Shown: positions 9,191 to 16,348 of the stretch, piece by piece | Layout of the letters: each line of letters begins with the position of its first letter | Numbering within the stretch: the stretch's first letter is position 1 | NCBI RefSeq assembly: GCF_000406165.1 | Contig: NZ_CM001977.1 | Coordinates: forward strand, 1,351,498 to 1,415,497 | Reading direction: 5' to 3' | DNA from: Dickeya zeae NCPPB 2538 | Lineage (GTDB): Bacteria; Pseudomonadota; Gammaproteobacteria; Enterobacterales; Enterobacteriaceae | DNA length: 64,000 nucleotides | Made by a program: the position numbers and the translations under genes | The notes under the pieces: generated by a model | What the model was told of the DNA's origin: nothing | Database searches by the model: none | Seen by the model: the letters and a program-made list of their open reading frames with translations, nothing else

Positions 9191-9343
9191 ATGAAAAGTG
9201 TCGTCAAAATGGTCGGTTTGCTGGCATTCATTGCGAGCCTGAGCGGTTGTATCTTTCCACCCCCGTGGGGAGGACCCGGTGGCGGCCATGGCGGCCACGG
9301 TGGTTTTCATTATCAGCCCGTAAACGGAGCGGATCATCCCTGA
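9191..9343 (+). CDS. Small Gly/His-rich lipoprotein
   Basis: A 50-codon gene. It encodes a lipoprotein signal (MKSVVKMVGLLAFIASLSGC, lipobox LSGC at residues 17-20) and a 30-residue tail with PPPWGGPGGGHGGHGGFH. GAGGTG at 9181-9186 is a good ribosome binding site four bases before the start. No function is recognised; the His/Gly tail could bind metal, which is speculation. A GC-rich stem-loop (9350-9382) follows the stop codon. Confidence 0.7.
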   Translation: MKSVVKMVGLLAFIASLSGCIFPPPWGGPGGGHGGHGGFHYQPVNGADHP

Positions 9344-9349
9344 TGTCCC

Positions 9350-9382
9350 CGCGGCCGGTTCTCCCCCTGTGGACTGGCCGCG
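9350..9382 (+). other. GC-rich inverted repeat after the small lipoprotein gene
   Basis: CGCGGCCGGT (9350-9359) and ACTGGCCGCG (9373-9382) form a 10-base stem with one mismatch and a 13-base loop. There is no T-run, so it is at best a weak terminator or an mRNA 3' end stabiliser. In the rest of the 9344-9651 gap I see nothing else I can support, apart from AT-rich leader sequence before the next gene. Confidence 0.45.
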
Positions 9383-9651
9383 TATCACCCCCTTCTGCAG
9401 TGTCCTTCCTTACTGTTTTTCCCCTCTTTCTCTTTTCCCTATCATGCAATCGTCTGATTCCATGCCGATAATGCACGCTCGCTGGTGATGCGCTTGCGCG
9501 ATATTCAGGTTATCGCGCGGATTATTTAACACATTACATGGGTTCACTCTGTTTTAAGCAAAATTGTCTCTTAAATGAAGCGCTCTGAACGGGAATTTGG
9601 AATAATGTCGGCATGTCCCTCATGATAATGATTATAAAAAGGAGAATGGGC

Positions 9652-10716
9652 ATGAGTTCGGCATTTGTCTTTACACCGGCTGAACGTGATCAACGCCGTT
9701 CGGGACTGGCGTTTGCCAGACGTGTTTATATTCCTCGCCTGATGGGATTGGGGCTGGGTTTTTTTTACGTTGCCGCTGTTTTGTATAACCTGACCCAACC
9801 CATGTGGGTGTGGGGCGTATTGTTTTTCAACGGTTTTCTCTGGCCACATTTGGCGTTGTGGCTCGCCAGCCGGGCAGACGATCCGATGCGCTTCGAGCAG
9901 TGCAATCTGCGATTTGATGCCTGTATGGGCGGTATCTGGATTGGCATGATGGGCCTGAATTCTCTGCCGTCCGTGTTGATCATATCGATGATGGGAATGA
10001 ACAATATTGCTGCCGGTGGGTTGCGGCTTTTTGTGCAGGGACTGGCTATTCAACTGATCACCGTAGCGGCGATTCTCTGGCTGGCTCACCGGCCGATTGT
10101 GTTTGCGACGACGCCTGAGCAGATCTACTTTTGCCTGCCGATGTTACTTATCTACCCCATACTGGTGGGCCTGGTGACGTATCGTACCGCCATCAAACTG
10201 GCGGAACATAAACGCCAGTTGCGGGAGATCAGCATCCATGACGGCATGACCCGGCTGTACAACCGGCATCATTGGGAGCAGTTGCTAAAAAGTGAGTTTG
10301 AACTGTGTGTACGTTGTCAGCAGGTAGCGACACTGGCATTACTGGATATCGATCACTTCAAGCGTATTAACGACAGTTTCGGCCATCATGTTGGAGATGA
10401 CGTGATTTTATTGCTCAGTAGCGGCATTAAATCGACGTTGCGGCAATCAGACATCACTGGCCGTTTTGGCGGTGATGAGTTCGGAATGGTGCTGCCACAG
10501 ACACCGACCGCTGAAGCAGAACATATTATCCAGCAACTACGCGAATATCTGCACGGCATACAACTGCACCAGGCCCCGGCGCTGCAGGTCAGCATTAGTG
10601 TTGGGCTGGTCGAGTTTCATCCCGGCATGGAGGATTACCGGGTCTGGCTGAAAGCGGCGGATACCGCGTTGTATCAGGCTAAGGATAATGGCCGCGGTTG
10701 TACGGTCTGTGCCTGA
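9652..10716 (+). CDS. MASE2-GGDEF diguanylate cyclase (AdrA/DgcC type)
   Basis: Makes cyclic di-GMP from two GTP. The N-terminal half has several membrane helices starting with RRSGLAFARRVYIPRLMGLGLG, characteristic of the MASE2 sensor domain seen in AdrA/YaiC. The C-terminal GGDEF domain is intact: DGMTRLYNRHHW, LLDIDHFKRINDSFGHHVGDD and the active motif GRFGGDEF. An inhibitory I-site RQSD lies five residues before GGDEF, so product feedback is likely. The start ATG 9652 has AAGGAG at 9639-9644 at good spacing; the longer frame from 9613 lacks one. It ends six bases from the convergent GntR gene with no terminator between. Given the EPS genes upstream, control of surface polysaccharide is plausible. 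Confidence 0.92.
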   Translation: MSSAFVFTPAERDQRRSGLAFARRVYIPRLMGLGLGFFYVAAVLYNLTQPMWVWGVLFFNGFLWPHLALWLASRADDPMRFEQCNLRFDACMGGIWIGMMGLNSLPSVLIISMMGMNNIAAGGLRLFVQGLAIQLITVAAILWLAHRPIVFATTPEQIYFCLPMLLIYPILVGLVTYRTAIKLAEHKRQLREISIHDGMTRLYNRHHWEQLLKSEFELCVRCQQVATLALLDIDHFKRINDSFGHHVGDDVILLLSSGIKSTLRQSDITGRFGGDEFGMVLPQTPTAEAEHIIQQLREYLHGIQLHQAPALQVSISVGLVEFHPGMEDYRVWLKAADTALYQAKDNGRGCTVCA

Positions 10717-10722
10717 ACCGTA

Positions 10723-11619
10723 TTACAGCGGCATGAACAGTGTGGGGGTAACCGCTTTGCGTCGCGCTTGTTCCAGATGCGTACGCATAAAGTCGGCGGC
10801 ACTTAACCGATCGCCTTGCTCCAGATAGTGAATAATTTGCAGATGCTCCTGCGCCTGATGCCTGCGTTGAGGGCGGAATCTTTCTTTGCGGTACTCCACC
10901 AGCCGTCGTAATCGCGCCAGATGGCGAATGGTTTGCAGCAAAAAACGGTTGCCTGAGCAGACGGCCAGCGTGTCATGGAACCCGGAGCTGGCATCAAACA
11001 TTTCCATGGCCGTCATCGTCAGGTAGCCATCTTCGGCCAGATACTCCTGTTGTTTACGACAATGCGCCAGCATGTGCGGCGTAATATGAAACGTCGTGGA
11101 CAGCAAACCCGCTGGTTCGATGATAGCGCGCAGCGCGTAGCTTTCTTCGTACGCTTCTACGGAATCGATCACCGGCAGTGTGCGCCAGCCCTGACCCGCC
11201 ATATGCTCCAACCAGCCTTCCTGCTGACAGCGCAGCAGTACTTTGCGCAACACCGGACGGGTAACGCTGAATTCGAGCATCAACTCCATTTCTGAAAATT
11301 GTTCCGGCAGTTGGCGGGTGATGCGCCGCTCCGCCAACTGGCGATAGAGCGGGTCTTCGGCTTGCCCCAGGACTTCAGCCACCAGTTCACCCAACTGAGA
11401 AGCATGTTGCGCCAGAAAAAAACCACGATTGCGATCATACGTCACCATGCCTTTATCCATCAGGTAGTGCATCGCCTGTTTAACCGGTGTGCGTGATGTA
11501 TTGAGCGCCTGCGCCAATGCTGACTCGACTAGATGATGCCCCACCGCGAGTTGTTCGCGTCTGACATAGCTGATGACATCACGCACGATGCGTGCCTGCA
11601 ATGGAGTGAGGGTTGTCAT
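10723..11619 (-). CDS. GntR family transcriptional regulator with a possible second winged helix
   Basis: A 298-residue DNA-binding regulator. Residues 1-70 form a GntR winged helix-turn-helix (LVESALAQALNTSRTPVKQAMHYLMDKGMV with a Tyr/Arg wing). A second segment near residues 95-150 (ITRQLPEQFSEMELMLEFSV, then TRPVLRKVLLRCQQEGWLEH) has the same pattern. The C-terminal helical part (EESYALRAIIEPAGLL, then FHDTLAVCSGNRFLLQTI with the FHxxL..xxxN signature) is an FCD-like ligand domain. It is divergent from the next gene across 230 bases, where its operator would be expected. Ligand unknown. Confidence 0.85.
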   Translation of the reverse strand: MTTLTPLQARIVRDVISYVRREQLAVGHHLVESALAQALNTSRTPVKQAMHYLMDKGMVTYDRNRGFFLAQHASQLGELVAEVLGQAEDPLYRQLAERRITRQLPEQFSEMELMLEFSVTRPVLRKVLLRCQQEGWLEHMAGQGWRTLPVIDSVEAYEESYALRAIIEPAGLLSTTFHITPHMLAHCRKQQEYLAEDGYLTMTAMEMFDASSGFHDTLAVCSGNRFLLQTIRHLARLRRLVEYRKERFRPQRRHQAQEHLQIIHYLEQGDRLSAADFMRTHLEQARRKAVTPTLFMPL

Positions 11620-11852
11620 GGTTCCTTACCTGCCTGAATAACCAGTCGGTGATTATACCTGTTCCCCATCAGGCTGGCAGTGGTATGCGAAAAATTGTCT
11701 TTTATCAGCGTTAAAAGCGCTCCTGAACTGCGAACTCGATTTTTTTTGGCTTTCTGATTGATGTTGTCATTTCATTGATTGTCTTTTTTAATAATAAAAT
11801 ACAATATAGTGACAAGATAAACATCCAGTGAAATAGGAAGAGACGAGCAGTG

Positions 11853-12332
11853 ATGCTATCCACACATCCTTTACTGATTACCGGTCATCCGTTTGAATGG
11901 TTAGCTATTCCCGGCCTGGGGCGTGTAGCCTGTACTTTTTTGCGGCATCAGCCACCCCTCATCGTGGTATCCGCTGATGCGTTGATGTATCTGGACGTGT
12001 CTGCCGGGGAGACGCCGCTGGAGGTATGGGAAACGGTGCGTATTTTTGGCGCGGCAGCGCTATCGCGTTATATCGGAGAAAGCGCGCAGCATAGCCAGCT
12101 GGTGGTGATCGACAGCCAGACGGATGACGAGGATTGCACGCTACGGTTTGCCGTGCTCGGGCAACACGGATGGCGACGTGGTGTTGCCGCCTCGGTTGAA
12201 CACGCGATTAATCAGGCGGCCTTGCTGCCTGATACGGTTGCCTGCGACGCTCTTCCTGTACCAGTACCGGCGACACTTGCCGTGATGCACCGCTATGCGC
12301 TGCATGTGAGTCGTGATATTTCTGAGTCGTGA
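11853..12332 (+). CDS. Conserved hypothetical protein
   Basis: A 159-residue soluble protein that I do not recognise. It has no signal peptide or membrane segment. ATG 11853 is preferred over GTG 11850. GGAAGAGA at 11836-11843 can serve as ribosome binding site. Codon use matches its neighbours. It lies divergent from the GntR gene and 156 bases before the SDR gene, so it may be a target of that regulator. The frame is real by length and base composition; the function is not assigned. Confidence 0.6.
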   Translation: MLSTHPLLITGHPFEWLAIPGLGRVACTFLRHQPPLIVVSADALMYLDVSAGETPLEVWETVRIFGAAALSRYIGESAQHSQLVVIDSQTDDEDCTLRFAVLGQHGWRRGVAASVEHAINQAALLPDTVACDALPVPVPATLAVMHRYALHVSRDISES

Positions 12333-12362
12333 TAGTTATCGTCTCGACATTACTGTAAGTAA

Positions 12363-12385
12363 AAATGGAATAATCATATCCATTT
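12363..12385. promoter_or_regulatory. Operator-like dyad upstream of the SDR gene
   Basis: AAATGGA at 12363-12369 and TCCATTT at 12379-12385 form a perfect inverted repeat with a nine-base AT-rich spacer, about 100 bases before the oxidoreductase start. It has the size of a regulator binding site; no binding protein can be named. Confidence 0.35.
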
Positions 12386-12488
12386 ATCCATCTTTATCCT
12401 CTATTGGCATCCGGATAGGATCTCCTGCAAGAGGTCAGGTCGCTGCAAGCCTTGCCTGTTTTCATCCCGATACAACAGGAGAACCGCA

Positions 12489-13265
12489 ATGCAACAGTAC
12501 ATCCAACAAGAACCCATCCAGCAAGATCACACCCAGGACGCCAATGTGGCGATTGTTACAGGCGCGTCGCGGGGTATCGGCCGAGCGATCGCACTCAAGC
12601 TGGCACAACAAGGCTGGCGGGTGGTGGTGAGTTTTGCCCGGCAACACCAGCAGGCCGACGAGGTGGTGAGTCTGATTCACGACATGGGTGGGCACGCGCT
12701 GCCGATTCAGGCGCAGGTGGACGAACCCGAGCAGGTGGCGTCGCTGTTTTTGCAGACGAAAGCGCAATTCGGACGTATTGATGCGGTGATCAACAGCGCC
12801 GGTGTGATGGCGAACACACCGATTGCGGATGGCGATGTGGCGCAGTTCGACAAGATGATGGCGACCAATCTGCGTGGTGCATTCATTGTGCTGGGTGAAG
12901 CGGCCCGACAGGTGGAAAACGGCGGGCGAATTATCGCGCTATCGACCAGCGTGATTGCCCGAGCGTTGCCCGGTTATGGCCCTTATATCGCGTCTAAGGC
13001 GGGGGTTGAAGGATTGGTGCGGGTGCTGGCGAACGAACTGCGTGGCCGGGAGATTACGGTGAATGCGGTAGCGCCAGGACCGGTGGCGACGGAGCTGTTT
13101 TTTAACGGTAAAACCGAGGCACAAGTCGCGGCGATTACAGCCATGACACCATTGGAAAGGCTGGGAGAACCGGAGGATATCGCCAATATCGTGGCTTTTC
13201 TGGTTGGGCAGGAAGGAGGGTGGATCAACGGTCAAGTGGTTCGCAGCAATGGTGGGTTTGCGTAA
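12489..13265 (+). CDS. SDR family NAD(P)-dependent oxidoreductase
   Basis: A 258-residue classical short-chain dehydrogenase/reductase. The cofactor motif TGASRGIG is at residues 25-32, the NNAG-equivalent is INSAG, the catalytic serine lies in STSV and the active-site YxxxK is YIASK. The C-terminal VNAVAPGPVATELF is usual for FabG-like members. The start is supported by AGGAG at 12477-12481. An N-terminal extension rich in Gln (about 17 residues) is unusual for the family and may not be conserved. The substrate is unknown. It ends convergent with virK. Confidence 0.9.
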   Translation: MQQYIQQEPIQQDHTQDANVAIVTGASRGIGRAIALKLAQQGWRVVVSFARQHQQADEVVSLIHDMGGHALPIQAQVDEPEQVASLFLQTKAQFGRIDAVINSAGVMANTPIADGDVAQFDKMMATNLRGAFIVLGEAARQVENGGRIIALSTSVIARALPGYGPYIASKAGVEGLVRVLANELRGREITVNAVAPGPVATELFFNGKTEAQVAAITAMTPLERLGEPEDIANIVAFLVGQEGGWINGQVVRSNGGFA

Positions 13266-13277
13266 TCGGTATGGCAT

Positions 13278-13302
13278 ACCGGGGAACAGAATTTTCCCCG
13301 GT
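13278..13302. terminator. Bidirectional terminator between SDR gene and virK
   Basis: Nine-base stem ACCGGGGAA (13278-13286) / TTCCCCGGT (13294-13302) located between two convergent genes; short A/T runs flank the loop side. Confidence 0.7.
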
Positions 13303-13328
13303 AATGGCTTTCCTCGGTATCGCGGACG

Positions 13329-14279
13329 TTAACTGGCGATGCGATGTAACCTGTCTGATGACGCAATATGACCCAGATTATGTTGGATTTGGGTGTTGAT
13401 ATCATCGAGTAACTGATAACGGCGTTGGTACTGGGCTCGTTTCTTACTGGGTAATTCTTCCAGCGTTTTGCGTGTAATCGTCAGCGGAAGTTGGTACAAC
13501 CCCTGTGCGTTTCTGCTTGCGTTAACGGAAAGCCAGAATTCGCTGTAACTGGAAAAGCGAACTTTATTTTTACGGTAGCTGTAACGCAGGTTCTGATACA
13601 CATGATTTTCATCGCCTACCGCCAGAATACGGTTGATACCGGTGAGCGACGCAACAGTCAGCAGGCATTCCAGCAACAGGCGTTTGGGAAATACCCCAAA
13701 GCAGGCTTTCGACGCGTCTTTGGTCAGTTCACGCGTTTGTTCACTACCTTTCCCCTGCAAGCCACCAATCATGATGGTGGGCTGGTTCTGGTCACGTATC
13801 ACGGAAAACGTCAGTGATGCCAATACCACATCGTTGTAGCGAATACGCAGGGTGGCTTCCCCCTCTTTGTCATAACGCGAAGCGCTGCAAATCAGCGAAA
13901 AATTTTCGCCGTTCTTGCCGAAAAACCGTGCCAGACAGTAGTCATCCAGGCTAAGCAGCGCCTGTTTCAGAAACGGGTTAGCCAGTTGCTCCACAAACGT
14001 GTAATGCGCGCAAATAGCATCAGCGCGCTCAGCTGCACATAGCGTGGCGGACAGATACGGGCGATGAATCTTGGTTGGTAACATCGGCCGGATTCTTACC
14101 GCTTTCTGCATTGCGGGAATTTTAATAATATTATTCAGATAACGCAGCGTAATCGACGGCATTAATAATGAGCGTAATAAGAATTTGGCTTTTATATCCG
14201 TTTTTTGCCAGATTTTTTCAGAGAGAAAATTGCCGTTTAGCAGATGAAAAAATAATGACAATGCAGATGTATTTTCCAT
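13329..14279 (-). CDS. VirK/YbjX family protein (DUF535)
   Basis: A 316-residue cytosolic or membrane-associated protein of the VirK/YbjX family. Relatives in enteric bacteria are often PhoP-controlled and linked to envelope stress or peptide resistance. Recognisable features are the FxLH-like VRIRPMLPTKIHRPYLSATL, LASLTFSV, IMIGGLQG near the middle, and the C-terminal YSYRKNKVRFSSYSEFW. ATG 14279 (MENTSAL) is preferred because AGGGGA at 14286-14291 is seven bases upstream of it and abuts the ATG at 14285. An inverted repeat CCCCTGT/ACAGGGG (14287-14321) covers its leader. Its biochemical role is unknown. Confidence 0.85.
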   Translation of the reverse strand: MENTSALSLFFHLLNGNFLSEKIWQKTDIKAKFLLRSLLMPSITLRYLNNIIKIPAMQKAVRIRPMLPTKIHRPYLSATLCAAERADAICAHYTFVEQLANPFLKQALLSLDDYCLARFFGKNGENFSLICSASRYDKEGEATLRIRYNDVVLASLTFSVIRDQNQPTIMIGGLQGKGSEQTRELTKDASKACFGVFPKRLLLECLLTVASLTGINRILAVGDENHVYQNLRYSYRKNKVRFSSYSEFWLSVNASRNAQGLYQLPLTITRKTLEELPSKKRAQYQRRYQLLDDINTQIQHNLGHIASSDRLHRIAS

Positions 14280-14286
14280 GAACATT

Positions 14287-14321
14287 CCCCTGTGAAAGCG
14301 CGCTAAAAATAACTACAGGGG
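14287..14321. other. Inverted repeat over the virK/ybjX leader
   Basis: CCCCTGT at 14287-14293 and ACAGGGG at 14315-14321, 21 bases apart. The left arm overlaps the ribosome binding site of the VirK-like gene on the minus strand, so pairing could occlude it. In the remainder of the 14280-14671 gap I see only AT-rich sequence and weak hairpins downstream of dps. Confidence 0.35.
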
Positions 14322-14671
14322 AGCGGATGCCCGATAACAATGCATTACCGTAATACTCAAGCTCAAGAACCCTGTCATGCTAACAGGCGATATCATCAAC
14401 ACTCGCACTGTATATGGCTGGGGATTATAGTGATGGTGAGAAAAATAAAAATCATAACCCCCTGGCTGTTGAGTATTGATTTAGCGAAAATAATAAATGC
14501 CAGCTTATTATCGTTCTGTTTGGGGTTGATTTAAACTTTATATCTGAAGGTGCGTTACAATGAGGGATCGGCACAGCCTAAATGCCATCTTAGCAATGGG
14601 ATAATCGCTACAGCATAGATGGGTGACCCCGCCCGCATTGGACGGGGTAATTAGGAGCCATCAGGCTCGCA

Positions 14672-15157
14672 TTATTTCAGGTAGGCGTTGTACATCCAGA
14701 TTTGTTTTTCCTGCTCCTGGATGTAATCGGTCATCAGTGACGCGGTGCCCTCATCACTGGCTTCTGCCGCCAGTGGCAGGATTTCCCGCTGTTGTTGCAA
14801 CAGCACGGCGTAACCCGCCAGCAGCCCTTCCAGCGTTTTCTTGCCATCAGTAGCGTTGACGTCTTCTTTGATATCCGCCACTTTCAGATAGTCGCTATAC
14901 GCATGCAACGGCTGTCCGCCCAGCGCCAGAATACGCTCTGCCAGTTCATCAATTTTCAGCAGCAGTTCGTTGTAGATTTCCTCAAACTTGGCATGAAGTT
15001 CGAAGAAGGCTGCGCCGGAAATATTCCAGTGATAGCCGCGCACATTCATGTAAAGAATCTGGTAGTTGGCCAGCAAGGTGTTCAGTTTGGCGGAAATTTT
15101 CTCAGACTGCTGTACATCAAGACCAATCGGACTTTTTTTCTTCTTACTGCCTGACAT
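14672..15157 (-). CDS. dps: Dps family ferritin-like DNA-binding/iron-storage protein
   Basis: A 161-residue Dps-type miniferritin. The N-terminal tail is Lys-rich (MSGSKKKKSPIG), as in DNA-binding members. The helix A/B region has NYQILYMNVRGYHWNISG and FFELHAKFEEIYNELLLKIDELAERI, supplying the ferroxidase His, Asp and Glu residues. It oxidises and stores iron, protecting DNA from peroxide. It resembles the YMNVRGYHWN subgroup rather than classical E. coli Dps, so the symbol is by family. Single gene, with AGGAGAG just upstream of its start on the minus strand. Confidence 0.9.
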   Translation of the reverse strand: MSGSKKKKSPIGLDVQQSEKISAKLNTLLANYQILYMNVRGYHWNISGAAFFELHAKFEEIYNELLLKIDELAERILALGGQPLHAYSDYLKVADIKEDVNATDGKKTLEGLLAGYAVLLQQQREILPLAAEASDEGTASLMTDYIQEQEKQIWMYNAYLK

Positions 15158-15226
15158 ATAACGCTCTCCTTTGTGTCAATCGCGTATGCATTCGCTATGA
15201 ACAGCTGTCCGGCATGTGCTCACTTA

Positions 15227-15372
15227 GAGCCTATCCCATTAGGGCTATTTCACTGGCCATTTTGGCCCTGGGCAGTGCTCGAACTCCTCACGTACTCCGT
15301 GTACGCTGCGGGTTCTCCGCGGCTTCCCGAGTCCAAACTGGCTGCGCCAATAACACCTACTGGGATAGGCTC
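15227..15372. mobile_element. MITE-like element with 17-bp terminal inverted repeats
   Basis: GAGCCTATCCCATTAGG at 15227-15243 is mirrored by CCTACTGGGATAGGCTC at 15356-15372 (one mismatch). The sequence TTA flanks both ends (15224-15226 and 15373-15375), as expected of a target duplication. The 146-bp body has no coding capacity. A second, truncated copy starts at 42067. Size, inverted ends and a TTA duplication fit a non-autonomous element mobilised by an IS5-type transposase; no such transposase is in the window. Confidence 0.75.
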
Positions 15373-15450
15373 TTACCGGGCAACGTGACAGCCTTCCCAT
15401 CATAGACCATAAGTCTTACCCATCTCTACCTGCTGGGCACAACGGGCCGA

Positions 15451-15559
15451 CTCTCATTTGTAAACCTGATTATCATTTGTAACCCTGACTGCCCATTTGT
15501 AAAACCTGACTACCACAGGTAAAACCTCACAGTCATTTATAAAACGATTCTGTGGATAA
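15451..15559 (+). repeat. Array of five ~20-bp repeats ending at a DnaA box
   Basis: Five imperfect direct repeats with the core CATTTGTAAAACCTGA start at 15451, 15470, 15489, 15510 and 15530. Copies 1 to 3 are close; 4 and 5 are degenerate. Immediately after, 15551-15559 reads TGTGGATAA, the reverse complement of the perfect DnaA box TTATCCACA. This arrangement resembles iterons of a replication origin. Equally, multiple ~20-bp repeats occur at the ends of IS21-like and Tn7-like transposons. No replication or transposase gene is adjacent. In the rest of the 15376-15932 gap I see no other feature. Confidence 0.6.
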
Positions 15560-15932
15560 ACGTTTGCGGCGCATCAATATTCTTGTACGACACCCATGTT
15601 GATAACCGCAGGGAGCTGTTGGGAGGGGAAGCGCACCGGTAGGTTATCCCTTCGTGGTATGAGTAAAAAAAGCACATGCCTTTGAACAGAATAGGTTCTG
15701 ACCACAACCTGGCTCCTCATTCCTCATGAGAGGGTAATGGCAAGTACAGTGTTTTTTATCAATGCATTCATCATTTACCCATTGAGGGTTATAGGTTTAT
15801 ATCCATATATTTTTCTTCTCCGACTGATTGTATTATTCGCGCCGGGATATTCATCCAGGGATTGTTGGGGTGTTGTATGGCAACCCGAATGAGTTAAGGT
15901 CGATTAGAATGATATTTATCGGGTTTTAGAAA

Positions 15933-16271
15933 ATGAGGGTCAATCCTTTTACGGCGTCATGGAGCCGAAACGGTAATCTTTTGTGTCATGGTCATTGGAT
16001 CATTCATTATCTGGAGCGCGAATTTGAGTTGCCAGAGAAATATCGCGATCAGCATTTAGGAACGCTGGGGATTTATTCGGTGATTGATCCTGAAGATGAG
16101 CTTTACCGTGATGGGTTGGATGAAGACGACTGGATACTGGAAAACGTCGACTGGCTGGCGGACTGTTTTGAACAGCATCAGGTACCGATTGAGGAAGACT
16201 ATTTTCGCTTTTTCTATCAGGCGGTGAATCCGCATGACTGGCGCTGCACCAGTTGTGCCGGGTGCATGTAA
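15933..16271 (+). CDS. Small conserved hypothetical acidic protein with C-terminal cysteines
   Basis: A 112-residue protein of unknown function. It starts MRVNPFTASWSRNGNL, has a strongly acidic middle (DPEDELYRDGLDEDDW) and ends in CTSCAGCM, a CxxCxxC pattern that could bind a metal. There is no signal peptide. The ribosome binding site is weak. A GC-rich stem-loop follows before the convergent amn gene. I recall similar small proteins in enterobacteria but cannot name a family. Confidence 0.6.
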   Translation: MRVNPFTASWSRNGNLLCHGHWIIHYLEREFELPEKYRDQHLGTLGIYSVIDPEDELYRDGLDEDDWILENVDWLADCFEQHQVPIEEDYFRFFYQAVNPHDWRCTSCAGCM

Positions 16272-16315
16272 TACGTCATAACATCAATATATATCCGGGC
16301 CGGTAATCCGCGCTA

Positions 16316-16340
16316 ACCGCTCCCGTGGGCCGGGAGCGGT
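16316..16340. terminator. Stem-loop between the hypothetical gene and amn
   Basis: Perfect 10-base stem ACCGCTCCCG / CGGGAGCGGT with a five-base loop, between convergent stop codons. It lacks a T-run, so it may work as a bidirectional barrier or need Rho. Confidence 0.6.
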
Positions 16341-16348
16341 CTTGGATA

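Noticed and set aside
12313..12630. A 105-codon frame overlapping the hypothetical gene and the SDR gene
   Set aside because: It crosses the leader and start of the SDR gene in another frame and has no start signal.
14340..14534. A 64-codon frame between virK and dps
   Set aside because: No ribosome binding site, no family features and AT-rich intergenic composition.
15451..15549. CRISPR array
   Set aside because: Repeats are ~20 bp, adjacent with no spacer of regular length, and degenerate; no cas gene is near.
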